Assembly (NCBI RefSeq): GCF_007858475.1
Contig: NZ_VIGX01000012.1
Coordinates: forward strand, 43,865 to 107,864
Source of the DNA: Tsukamurella conjunctivitidis
GTDB taxonomy: Bacteria; Actinomycetota; Actinomycetes; Mycobacteriales; Mycobacteriaceae
Direction: 5' to 3'
Length of the DNA stretch: 64,000 bases
In this document: positions 53,886 to 62,024 of the stretch, piece after piece
Numbering within the stretch: position 1 is the first letter of the stretch
Layout: each line of letters starts with the position of its first letter
Notes under the pieces: model-generated
Told to the model about the DNA's origin: nothing
The model's database searches: none
Seen by the model: only the letters and a program-made list of their open reading frames with translations
Translations under genes and position numbers: made by a program

Positions 53886-55079
53886 ATGCGTGAAGCAGCC
53901 ATCATCTCGACTGCCCGGACGCCACTGACGAAGTCCCATCGTGGAGAGTTCAACAGCACCGCCGGCCCCACCCTCGCCTCGTTCGCTGTGCGGGAGGCGG
54001 TCCGCCGCTCTCTCATCGATCCCCACATGATCGAGGACCTCATCCTCGGCTGTGCCTACCCGGAGGGTCCCCAGGGACGAAACATAGGTCGGCAGACCGC
54101 GATCCGATCCGGATTGCCCACCGCGGTCGGGGGCGCCACCGTCAACCGCTTCTGTTCCTCCGGGCTCCAGGCGATCGCCATCGCGGCAGGACGCATCGTG
54201 GTCGACGGCACCCCCGCCATGATCGCCGGAGGCGTCGAGAACATCTCGACCGGCCCAGGCCGCAGCCAGCTCCCCCTCGACCACCCCGAGTTCGATCCGT
54301 GGATCGCCGAGCACAAGCCCGCGATGTACATGACGATGCTGGAAACCGCCGACGTCGTCGCCCAACGGTATGGGATCACCCGCGAGGACCAGGACGAGTT
54401 CGCGGCCGAAAGTCAACGCCGCACCGCCGCGGCGCAGAGAGCCCAACGCTTCGAAGACGAGATCGTCGGCTGCACATCCGTCATGACCGTCACGGACAGG
54501 GAGACGAACCAGGTCAGTCGAGAGGAGGTCACTGTCACTGCCGACACCTGCAATCGCCCCGACACGACCATCGCGCGACTGGCCTCCCTCACTCCAGTTC
54601 GAGGCGCCGATCAGTTCGTCACCGCCGGGAACTCCTCCCAACTCTCCGATGGAGCGTCCGCTTGTGTCATGGTCGAAGTCAAGGACGCTGAGCGACAAGG
54701 CATGGAGCCGCTCGGCATCTTCCGAGGCATGGCGATCGCCGGCTGCGAGCCCGACGAGATGGGGATCGGACCGGTATACGCAGTACCGAAACTCCTTGCA
54801 CGGCATGGTCTCACCATCGACGACATCGACCTATGGGAACTCAACGAAGCCTTCGCCTCCCAAGCGATCTACTGCCAACGCCGACTCGGCATCCCGTCCG
54901 AGCGGCTCAACGTCAACGGCGGAGCCATCTCGGTCGGCCACCCCTTCGGAATGACCGGCTCGCGACTAACCGGTCACGTACTGCTTGAAGGGCGCCGGCG
55001 AAAAGCACGGTACGCCGTCGTGACCATGTGCGTCGGCGGCGGAATGGGCGCAGCCGGCCTGTTCGAGATCTGCTACTGA
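53886..55079 (+). CDS. Acetyl-CoA C-acyltransferase (thiolase)
   Basis: A 397-residue degradative thiolase that cleaves a 3-ketoacyl-CoA. Active-site residues are all present: Cys90 in [20 protein letters not shown], His in [16 protein letters not shown], and the second Cys in [12 protein letters not shown]. Length is normal. ACAGGAG lies seven bases before the ATG. It completes the beta-oxidation set formed by the dehydrogenases, hydratases and fused enzyme. Confidence 0.92.
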   Translation: MREAAIISTARTPLTKSHRGEFNSTAGPTLASFAVREAVRRSLIDPHMIEDLILGCAYPEGPQGRNIGRQTAIRSGLPTAVGGATVNRFCSSGLQAIAIAAGRIVVDGTPAMIAGGVENISTGPGRSQLPLDHPEFDPWIAEHKPAMYMTMLETADVVAQRYGITREDQDEFAAESQRRTAAAQRAQRFEDEIVGCTSVMTVTDRETNQVSREEVTVTADTCNRPDTTIARLASLTPVRGADQFVTAGNSSQLSDGASACVMVEVKDAERQGMEPLGIFRGMAIAGCEPDEMGIGPVYAVPKLLARHGLTIDDIDLWELNEAFASQAIYCQRRLGIPSERLNVNGGAISVGHPFGMTGSRLTGHVLLEGRRRKARYAVVTMCVGGGMGAAGLFEICY

Positions 55080-55190
55080 TACGTCAATCACCCCGAAGGG
55101 CTATCTCGCGGGGCACCCGATCGAGTCGGGGCACCACGCGAATCGGCTCTCGAAAAGAACTTCCGGCTGGAAAGAACGAGGAGCCGCCCG

Positions 55191-56090
55191 ATGCCCGAAC
55201 AACCGACAGCAACGGTCCCGTCCACCCGCACCGAGCCCAATGTGATTGGGCCACGAAAGCAGGTCGAGGTAGCCCACAACGGCGAAATCGTCACGATCAC
55301 TCTAGACCGGCCCGGCAAGAAGAACGCTCTGGACGCTGCGGGGTGGGCCGCTCTCGGCGATGCGCTCGACACCGTCGCGTCCGACCCAGACGCACGAGTG
55401 CTGATCATCACCGGGGCCGGAGAGGACTTCTGTTCCGGCACCGACCTGGCCGGGAACAAGGATAACCACCCGACAACGAGTCTGCGGCGGTTAAATCGGG
55501 CCGCAACCGCACTCATGGAACTGCCCATCCCTGTCATAGCGCGGGTGCAGGGAGTCGCGGTGGGAGCCGGATGGAACATCGCGCTGTGCTGCGACTTCGT
55601 CGTCGCAGCCACTACCGCTCGCTTCAGCCAGATCTTCGTAGATCGTGGTCTGTCACCGGATTTCGGCGGTACCTGGCTGCTGCCCCGACTTGTCGGCCTG
55701 CAACGAGCCAAACAGCTGACCATGCTCCCCGAGCTCATCGGTGCCGACCAGGCCGCCCAGTTGGGTCTGGTGACCTGGGTCGTGCCGCCCGAGGAACTCG
55801 ATCGCCACATCAACGACATCGCGCACCGACTGGCCGCAGGGCCCCCTGTAGCGCTCTCTCAAACCAAGGCACTGATCAATTCCAGTAGTGCCGGTTCGTT
55901 GCGTTGCGCCCTTGAGGCCGAAGGTCGAGCTCAGGTCGTCAACTTCGCCACCACAGACGCGCAGGCTGCGCGTGAAGCGTTCCTCACGAAGACAGCGCCC
56001 AACTTCACGGGAGGCTGGATCCCTCACTCGAAGGCTCCGCTGCTCAGCGAACGGTTGCGGGACACGCAAACTCACGCGCGCACGGACTGA
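55191..56090 (+). CDS. Enoyl-CoA hydratase/isomerase family protein, PaaG-like
   Basis: A 299-residue crotonase with about 30 extra residues at the N-terminus. The usual first glutamate is replaced (GAGWNIALCCDFVV) and the second region reads FSQIFVDRGLSPDFGGTWLLPRLVG, with Asp where PaaG-type isomerases have it. It therefore probably isomerises a double bond or an epoxide-type ring CoA ester rather than adding water. It follows the thiolase by 111 bases on the same strand. The assignment by active-site pattern is inference. Confidence 0.82.
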   Translation: MPEQPTATVPSTRTEPNVIGPRKQVEVAHNGEIVTITLDRPGKKNALDAAGWAALGDALDTVASDPDARVLIITGAGEDFCSGTDLAGNKDNHPTTSLRRLNRAATALMELPIPVIARVQGVAVGAGWNIALCCDFVVAATTARFSQIFVDRGLSPDFGGTWLLPRLVGLQRAKQLTMLPELIGADQAAQLGLVTWVVPPEELDRHINDIAHRLAAGPPVALSQTKALINSSSAGSLRCALEAEGRAQVVNFATTDAQAAREAFLTKTAPNFTGGWIPHSKAPLLSERLRDTQTHARTD

Positions 56091-56441
56091 CGCACGCCTT
56101 GTCATTCTCGACCCCAATACGGCCGCTGGGCGGAGCGAAAAGTTTCGAACCCTCCACGCCGGCCGAGGGCGCGCGTCAGCGTCATGATCCTGCATGGATT
56201 AGCTGAATCTGGACACGGACCACTCGGGTCAGCTCGTTGGCAGGCAACACTGCGAGCGTGACGAACGCGACGAGTTCCGTGCTCGGCGTCCTACTCGACC
56301 CGACAGGTGTCGTGTTCAGACAACTTTGTGTCGCTATAGGACAAGTAGGCGTGGTGTCGGATGGCCAGTCTAGAAAGGTAATGCCCGATGGCGCGGTGAC
56401 AGCACGGAGGGCCCAGATTCTGTTGTTTCGGAGGTACGTGT
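56091..56441 (+). promoter_or_regulatory. Intergenic region with two palindromes upstream of the MDR genes
   Basis: The 351 bases contain no credible gene. CGACAGGTGTCG (56301-56312) has perfect five-base arms around GG, and GACAACTTTGTGTC (56319-56332) has arms GACA/TGTC. They share the half-site and could form a two-part operator. GCTATAGG (56333-56340) downstream may supply the -10. A ribosome site GGAGG lies before ATG 56442. Confidence 0.35.
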
Positions 56442-57464
56442 ATGCGTGCGTTGATGTTTGTGAAGCCGGGTGAGCTTCGGTTCGATGACGTCGAGGCCCC
56501 GACGATCGTGCAGGGAACCGATGCGCTGGTCCGCCCGATTGCGGCAACAACCTGTGACCTCGATCATCACGTCATCGATGACAAGACGCCGTTTTCGGGT
56601 GTTGGGCCGTTCCCGCTCGGGCATGAGTGCGTCGGGCGGGTCGTCGAAGTGGGGCCGGACTGCACGACCGTCCAGGTCGGTGACATCGTTGGGGTGGCGT
56701 GGCACATCGCCTGCGGCACATGCAAACAGTGCCGCCTTGGGCATACCGCCCGCTGCCTGGTCCACGGCGACTCGCAGTACGGACTCCCAATCAACGGACT
56801 GTGGGGCGGAACGTTCTCCGAGCTGATCCGGGTTCCGTTCGCGGACTTCAATCTACTGCGAATTCCGGACGGCATCGATCCTGTACACCTGGCGTCTATT
56901 GGCGACAACTTGGCCCTCGGCTGGGAGACTACCGTGCCCACGGTGGCCGGCATCGCTGAGCCGGAGATCGCAGTGTTCGGCGGAACCGGGTCGATCGGCC
57001 TGTACGTCGCCGACGTCGCGGCGAACTGCTTGCCTGGCCGCACTGTGTACTACGACGACGATCCCACCCGCTGCGAGGTAGCCAAGCAGCTGGGGGCCGA
57101 AGTTCGCGACATCGATGGCTCGATCGAAGATCACTACGATCTCGCTGTCGACACCACGTGCGATCCACTCAAACTGCGCAAAGTTCTCACGTCCGTGCGG
57201 CCCGAGGGGTATGTCAATAGTGTCGGGATCTACTTCCGCAGCGTGAAGATTCCCATGCTGCATCTGTACATGCGAGGTGTCCACTTTCACAACGGCAAGG
57301 GGCACGCACGACCGAACATGACCCCGATCCTTGAGAAGGTCGCGGACGGAACCCTGCACCCCGAACTCGTGACCAGCGGCATCTACGACTGGGACGAGAT
57401 CCCCACAGTCCTCACCTCGGGGAATCCCGGTCACAAGCCGATATTCGTACTAGCCGATGCGTGA
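56442..57464 (+). CDS. Zinc-dependent MDR alcohol dehydrogenase
   Basis: A 340-residue medium-chain dehydrogenase. GHECVGRVVEVG (about 60-71) contains the zinc-ligand His-Glu, and ACGTCKQCRLGHTARC (about 90-105) supplies four structural cysteines. The cofactor motif AVFGGTGSIGLYVAD is a Rossmann GxGxxG variant. It starts a run of at least three plus-strand genes and overlaps the next MDR gene by eight bases. It may oxidise an alcohol that the adjacent oxygenase or desaturase-like enzyme produces; the substrate is unknown. Confidence 0.87.
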   Translation: MRALMFVKPGELRFDDVEAPTIVQGTDALVRPIAATTCDLDHHVIDDKTPFSGVGPFPLGHECVGRVVEVGPDCTTVQVGDIVGVAWHIACGTCKQCRLGHTARCLVHGDSQYGLPINGLWGGTFSELIRVPFADFNLLRIPDGIDPVHLASIGDNLALGWETTVPTVAGIAEPEIAVFGGTGSIGLYVADVAANCLPGRTVYYDDDPTRCEVAKQLGAEVRDIDGSIEDHYDLAVDTTCDPLKLRKVLTSVRPEGYVNSVGIYFRSVKIPMLHLYMRGVHFHNGKGHARPNMTPILEKVADGTLHPELVTSGIYDWDEIPTVLTSGNPGHKPIFVLADA

Positions 57465-58647
57465 GTTGACCTACGTCCGTCCAAGGCGACTGGAATGGCG
57501 TGAACGACCGGACCCAAGTCTCGAGACTCCTACGGATGCACTTGTGCGACCGTTTGTCGCCGGACGCTGCGACGGAGACACCTTGCCGCTGCATCACAGG
57601 GTGAGCCGCCCCATGCAGCTCGGTCTCACCCTCGGCGGCATCGATCCGATCGTCAGGCATATCGCCGGCAGCCCTCCCTTTCACGGACCGTTCGGAATCG
57701 GCCACGAGTGCGTCGCTCAGATCACCGCCGTTGGTGAGGAAGTGAGCGACCTTGAAGTGGGCGACATCGTTGTGGTGCCATGGGCAATCTCGTGCGGTAC
57801 CTGTGATCGATGTCGGCAGGGCCTTACCGCCAAGTGCGCCACGACCACCACAACCACACCTGGCGGAACACTGTCAGCGTTCGGATTCGGCACGCAGTGC
57901 GGGCGCTGGGGATCGATGATCGCCGACACGGTTCGCGTTCCGTTCGCTGACCACATGCTCGTCAAGGTTCCTGCCGGTCTCGCACCACTGAAGGTCGCCT
58001 CAGCGAGCGACAACCTTGCCGATGCATGGCGCGCGGTCGTCCCACACCTGCGCGAGCGCCCCGAGGGGGCAGTCTTGGTGATTGGAGGCGGCGCCAAAAG
58101 CATTGGGCTCTACGCCGCCGGCCTCGCTGTAGCCCATGGCGCCGGCACCGTCGACTATGTGGACCACGACGATGAACGGCTGGAGATCGCGGAACGACTC
58201 GGCGCGACGTCGTACAAGAGTGGCGGACACGGCAAGGTCGGCACCGCGCTGCGCAGAGTGAACATGCGATACGACATCGCAGTCGAGGCATCATCGCGCC
58301 AGCGTGGACTCGACGCCGCCCTCCGGATGCTCGCACCGGGTGGAATCTGCACCGCTACCGGCTATTACGTTGCACGGCGCTCACGACTGCCGGTCATGAG
58401 CATGTACGCCGCCAGTGCCACATTGCACGCCGGGGTGTCGCACGTGCGGCCGATCCTGCCGGAACTCCTTGACTTCGTCGCAGCGACCGGATTCGAATCC
58501 GACCTCGTCACCACGACCGTCGCGGACTGGGATCAAGCTCCGCACGTGTACGCAACACGCACAACCAAACTCGTCCTCCACAGGGCTCCACTACCGCCAA
58601 AGGAGCGGCCGTCGACAGGCCGACCTCCGCCGCACTCAGACAGTTAG
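57457..58647 (+). CDS. Zinc-dependent MDR alcohol dehydrogenase, second copy
   Basis: A 396-residue MDR protein distantly related to the preceding one. IGHECVAQITAVG carries the zinc ligand, SCGTCDRCRQGLTAKC the structural cysteines, and VLVIGGGAKSIGLYAAGLA the cofactor loop. It is longer, with inserts near residues 45-75 and a Pro-rich tail of about 20 residues after the conserved end. It overlaps the upstream MDR gene by eight bases, so both are made together; they may be two dehydrogenases for sequential or stereoisomeric substrates, or subunits of one enzyme. Confidence 0.85.
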   Translation: MRELTYVRPRRLEWRERPDPSLETPTDALVRPFVAGRCDGDTLPLHHRVSRPMQLGLTLGGIDPIVRHIAGSPPFHGPFGIGHECVAQITAVGEEVSDLEVGDIVVVPWAISCGTCDRCRQGLTAKCATTTTTTPGGTLSAFGFGTQCGRWGSMIADTVRVPFADHMLVKVPAGLAPLKVASASDNLADAWRAVVPHLRERPEGAVLVIGGGAKSIGLYAAGLAVAHGAGTVDYVDHDDERLEIAERLGATSYKSGGHGKVGTALRRVNMRYDIAVEASSRQRGLDAALRMLAPGGICTATGYYVARRSRLPVMSMYAASATLHAGVSHVRPILPELLDFVAATGFESDLVTTTVADWDQAPHVYATRTTKLVLHRAPLPPKERPSTGRPPPHSDS

Positions 58648-58657
58648 AAGATCCGCC

Positions 58658-59953
58658 ATGGCAATCACAGACATCGCCGAGTACGCACACCTCACCGACG
58701 CCGACATCGAAGCGCTCGGCGCTGAACTCGATGCACTACGAAAAGAGATCGAGGACGGCCGCGGCGAGACGGACGCCAGGTACATCCGCCGCGTGATCAA
58801 GAGCCAGCGCATCGCGGAGACCGCGGGCCGCGTCTTCGGCCTCGGCGCCGGCATGAAGGGCTGGAAGGGCAAGGCCGCCTGGGCCGCCTCCGCCGCGTGC
58901 CTGTCGTACGCCAAGGTCATCGAGAACAACGAGCTCGGCCACAACATCATGCACGGCCAGTGGGACTGGATGAACGATCCGGAGATCCACTCGACCACCT
59001 GGGAATGGGACTCCGCGTGCGATAGCTCCTTCTGGCGGCACACCCACAACTACATGCACCACAAGTACACCAACGTCACCGATCTCGACGACGACATCGG
59101 CTACGGCATCCTGCGCGTCACGCGCGATCAGCCGTGGGAGCCGTACATGCTGTTCAACCCGGTGTACAACGTGATTCTGATGCTCGGCTTCCAGTACGGC
59201 AAGGCCGTTCAGCACTTGGAGCTGATGAACGCGCTCAAAGCAGCACTCAACGGCGGCGCGCAGTACAGAGAGCACGACTGGCCCGAGTTCCGCAACCGGC
59301 TGAAGGTCGTACTCACCAAGATTGCCAAGCAGACCGCCAAGGACTACGTGCTCTTTCCGGCGATGGCCGTTCCCATTGCCGGGAGCGCGGGGTTTAGGCG
59401 GTCGGCGCTGGCGAACATGACGGCGAACACTGTTCGTAACGTGTGGGATCATGTGACAATCTTCTGCGCTCACTTCCCCGACGACGCGGAGAAGTTCACG
59501 GTTGAGGAGATCGACAGGGAGACAATGCCCCAGTGGTATCTGCGTCAGATGCTCGGCAGTGCGAACTTCGAGGGCAGCAGCACTCTGCATTTCCTCTCCG
59601 GCCACCTGGGCCGGCAAATCGAGCACCACCTTTATCCGGACCTGCCATCGAATCGCTACAACTACATAGCCTCACGTGTGCGGGAGATCGCCGACAAGTA
59701 CGACCTCACCTACACAACAGGGCCGATCTGGCGTCAATACGCCCAGACGTGGCGCACCGTGGCTAAACTCTCGCTGCCCGACCGCTTCCTCCTCGCGACC
59801 GCGGACAACGCTCCGGAGACCCACTCAGAAAAAAGATTCCACGACGCGACCGGCACATCGACCGTAGTCAAGGGCGACATCGACGCGTACGGCAACCGGC
59901 GCGGACTTCGAAGTCGTGTACGAGAGACCGCTCAGCGCACCGCAAGACAGTAA
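58658..59953 (+). CDS. Membrane fatty acid desaturase-like protein
   Basis: A 431-residue member of the FA_desaturase superfamily, resembling mycobacterial DesA3-type acyl-CoA desaturases. Three histidine clusters are intact: HNIMH (95-99), HTHNYMHH (128-135) and GRQIEHHLYPDLP near the C-terminus. It begins 10 bases after the MDR gene. The first 180 codons are almost entirely G/C-ending, like native genes, while the rest matches the lower-GC island, so the gene may be a recombinant. Such enzymes need an electron-donor ferredoxin or reductase, which is not encoded here. Confidence 0.85.
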   Translation: MAITDIAEYAHLTDADIEALGAELDALRKEIEDGRGETDARYIRRVIKSQRIAETAGRVFGLGAGMKGWKGKAAWAASAACLSYAKVIENNELGHNIMHGQWDWMNDPEIHSTTWEWDSACDSSFWRHTHNYMHHKYTNVTDLDDDIGYGILRVTRDQPWEPYMLFNPVYNVILMLGFQYGKAVQHLELMNALKAALNGGAQYREHDWPEFRNRLKVVLTKIAKQTAKDYVLFPAMAVPIAGSAGFRRSALANMTANTVRNVWDHVTIFCAHFPDDAEKFTVEEIDRETMPQWYLRQMLGSANFEGSSTLHFLSGHLGRQIEHHLYPDLPSNRYNYIASRVREIADKYDLTYTTGPIWRQYAQTWRTVAKLSLPDRFLLATADNAPETHSEKRFHDATGTSTVVKGDIDAYGNRRGLRSRVRETAQRTARQ

Positions 59954-60056
59954 TGGCCCGGCGGGACTACACCGAAACGTCGGGCATGGTTCTTGTGATA
60001 CAGCGACTCCCACTCCCACAGCTACCGGAGTGTCGACCACACGGAGGAAACATTCA

Positions 60057-60617
60057 GTGTCTGCGTTCAAACTTCCCGATATCCCAGCAGAATCCAGGGC
60101 GATCCTCGACCGGTTAGTCCCCCCACCGCATCGACCGCCGCTGCTCTATCTGGCTATGGCGGCGAATCCCGAAGTTCTCCGTGCGTATGCGGAGGGCCCG
60201 ATCCTCGGTCTCCGCGGCCTCCTTTACACCGGCCAGGTCGGCAAGGCGGATCGCGAGTTGTGCATTCTACGGGTAACCGCACGTTGCCGCGCAGAGCATG
60301 AGTGGGGCGTCCATGTGGCGTACTTCGGGAAGACCTCCGGGCTATCCGACAGCCAGGTCAGGTCGACCGTGACCGACGAGACACCTACACCCGCCTGGTC
60401 TGATCGGCAGCGAGCGGTGATCGCCATTGCCGACTCGATCGCCGGGATGCGACCATTCACCGAACAGGAAGACCACGTGATCGGCCGCGAACTGACCGAC
60501 GCCGAACGAACAGAGTTCGTGGCGACGGCAGCGCTCTACTTGGGGATCTCCGCGCAGTGCCGGACATTGGAGATTCCCCCCGAACCTGACGCGCCGCAAA
60601 TGCCGAATCCTTGTTAG
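60057..60617 (+). CDS. Carboxymuconolactone decarboxylase-like protein
   Basis: A 186-residue protein with the CMD/AhpD-like core ELCILRVTARCRAEHEWGVHVAYFGKTSGLSDSQV (about 75-110), containing the Glu-x-x-x-His pair; it lacks a CxxC, so it is not a peroxidase of the AhpD type. GTG 60057 is favoured by GGAGGAAA just upstream; earlier in-frame starts would add about 47 unrelated residues. It follows the desaturase-like gene by 103 bases. Such proteins act in ring or lactone metabolism but many are uncharacterised. Confidence 0.75.
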   Translation: MSAFKLPDIPAESRAILDRLVPPPHRPPLLYLAMAANPEVLRAYAEGPILGLRGLLYTGQVGKADRELCILRVTARCRAEHEWGVHVAYFGKTSGLSDSQVRSTVTDETPTPAWSDRQRAVIAIADSIAGMRPFTEQEDHVIGRELTDAERTEFVATAALYLGISAQCRTLEIPPEPDAPQMPNPC

Positions 60618-60656
60618 TGTGCGATCTGTCCAACTTTGATCAAGAGGAGTACCGTC

Positions 60657-60980
60657 TTGCCAATCATCTGCGCTGTCCGCTACTCGGTGCGGCCCGGTTC
60701 TCGACCAGCGGTCATGACAATTGCGGAGAAGAACGTCCACCTCACCCGCCTGGAGCCGGGAAACATCGCCTACTCCCATTTTCCGTCGATGGAAAACGAT
60801 ACCGACATGTTTGTATACGAAGTGTGGGAGTCTCAAGCCGCAGTCGAAGCCCACCTTCACGCACCGCACTACTTGGAGTTCTCCGAACTACGGAAGCCTA
60901 TGCTGACAGCTCACTCGTATCATTTTACGGTTTACGAAGCCACTGAAATTCAGAGCGGAACCTCTATTCCCACGTGGTGA
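60657..60980 (+). CDS. ABM-domain protein (antibiotic biosynthesis monooxygenase-like)
   Basis: A 107-residue single-domain protein with the dimeric alpha+beta barrel pattern: PIICAVRYSVRPGSRPAVM, then FVYEVWESQAAVEAHLHAPHYLEF. The start is TTG 60657, seven bases after AGAGGAG; an upstream in-frame TTG has no ribosome site. ABM proteins include cofactor-free monooxygenases and heme-degrading or isomerase enzymes; the reaction here is unknown. It is the last gene of the MDR to ABM series. Confidence 0.7.
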   Translation: MPIICAVRYSVRPGSRPAVMTIAEKNVHLTRLEPGNIAYSHFPSMENDTDMFVYEVWESQAAVEAHLHAPHYLEFSELRKPMLTAHSYHFTVYEATEIQSGTSIPTW

Positions 60981-61513
60981 TCCGAGAGGGATCGTAGTGG
61001 GATCGGGGCGACGAGGACAGGTACGGCACCGAATGCGAAGTTTCGCGTGAGGCTCGGGCCCGCTCCGGTTGCGAGTCGGACAATTGGACTCAATGCACAA
61101 GAAGCCTTGCCGGGTTGGATGTAGGCCGGGGTCTGCCCGTGGCTGACGAAACCCGACACATCGACGCTCGCCCCCTGGCAGGCCGGGGGGACAGATGCCC
61201 GATTCTGTGTCACGGTGACATCTTCGCCCCATCCGCCGTGGCGGCGAGGGCATCTCCGCAGCCGAGTGGAGCTGCACTCGCCGGACCTGATGCCGTGCGC
61301 GACGAAGAAGTTCGTGCAGTCAACCACGGAAACATCGGAGCGGGGTGGCTATGGCGGACGCCCCTGAGGCACGGTTGGTGGAATTGGTCACTGTTGCCGA
61401 CACATCGTCACGGCAGTTCTTCGTCTCATCAGCACGGCACGTCGGCGGGACAGGCCGGCAACAGCGGCGCAGCCGGATCGTCCGACGTCCGACGGCCGGG
61501 CTGGTACGGGGGG
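60981..61513. other. Noncoding or decayed region
   Basis: In these 533 bases no frame on either strand looks like a conserved protein. Frames are long because of G/C content, but are rich in Arg/Pro and have no ribosome sites. It may be a remnant of a lost gene between the ABM gene and the convergent tautomerase. Confidence 0.4.
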
Positions 61514-61933
61514 CTACCGCCGCTTTGCGAGTGCGACGAGGTCGGCGTATCGAATGAGGGTGCCGCCTGCTCCCCAGGTTCCGTCGGGCTGCTCGTGGAT
61601 GAACACCCACACCCGCAGACCTTCGTCAGCGTCGAGGCCCGCGGCAGCGAGCACCTGCCGGGTGACATCGCCGACAAGGCCAGCGCGCGCTTCGTCGTTC
61701 AGGGCTCCAGCGGGGACTGTGACATCGACTCGGAATCGTGGGAGCTCGTCCTCCGCGGTGATCTGTCCTCCCGCGGGGATCGCATGCAGGTATGACCATG
61801 CCTGCGCTCGGAAGAAGGCATTGTCCGGTGCCCCTTCCCATTTCAGAAGTGTCGTCGCGAGATCTCGCTGAATGGTGGTGGCGCCCTCGGATGTGAGTGA
61901 GCCTTCGACTGCGGTGAGTTCGATCTGAGGCAT
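61514..61933 (-). CDS. Tautomerase family protein
   Basis: A 139-residue tautomerase-superfamily protein. Removal of Met would expose Pro at position 2 (MPQIELTAVEG), the catalytic proline of 4-oxalocrotonate tautomerase-like enzymes. The middle contains DVTVPAGALNDEARAGLVGDVTRQVLAAAG, typical of the second beta-alpha unit of a fused dimer. GAAAGGA lies eight bases before ATG 61933. It is divergent from the AraC regulator, which probably controls it. Confidence 0.78.
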   Translation of the reverse strand: MPQIELTAVEGSLTSEGATTIQRDLATTLLKWEGAPDNAFFRAQAWSYLHAIPAGGQITAEDELPRFRVDVTVPAGALNDEARAGLVGDVTRQVLAAAGLDADEGLRVWVFIHEQPDGTWGAGGTLIRYADLVALAKRR

Positions 61934-61954
61934 GAAACGGTCCTTTCGTCGATT

Positions 61955-61988
61955 CCGGACCGACCGTCCGGCGGATGTGTCCTGGACA
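61955..61988. promoter_or_regulatory. Operator-like inverted repeats between tautomerase and araC-type gene
   Basis: CCGGAC (61955-61960) and GTCCGG (61966-61971) are perfect arms around CGACC. TGTCCTGGACA (61978-61988) is a second perfect palindrome with a one-base centre. Both contain GTCC/GGAC half-sites in the 91-base divergent promoter region, a good place for binding by the AraC-family protein. Confidence 0.45.
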
Positions 61989-62024
61989 GGATTGCGCGGT
62001 ACTCCATACGCCTTTTGACGAAAC

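Noticed and set aside
60950-61327. A 125-codon minus-strand frame in the gap after the ABM gene
   Set aside because: Composition is somewhat protein-like, but I recognise no family, there is no ribosome site and it has no partner genes.
61115-61795. A 226-codon plus-strand frame beside the tautomerase
   Set aside because: Half of it is antisense to the tautomerase; the rest has no family signature or ribosome site.
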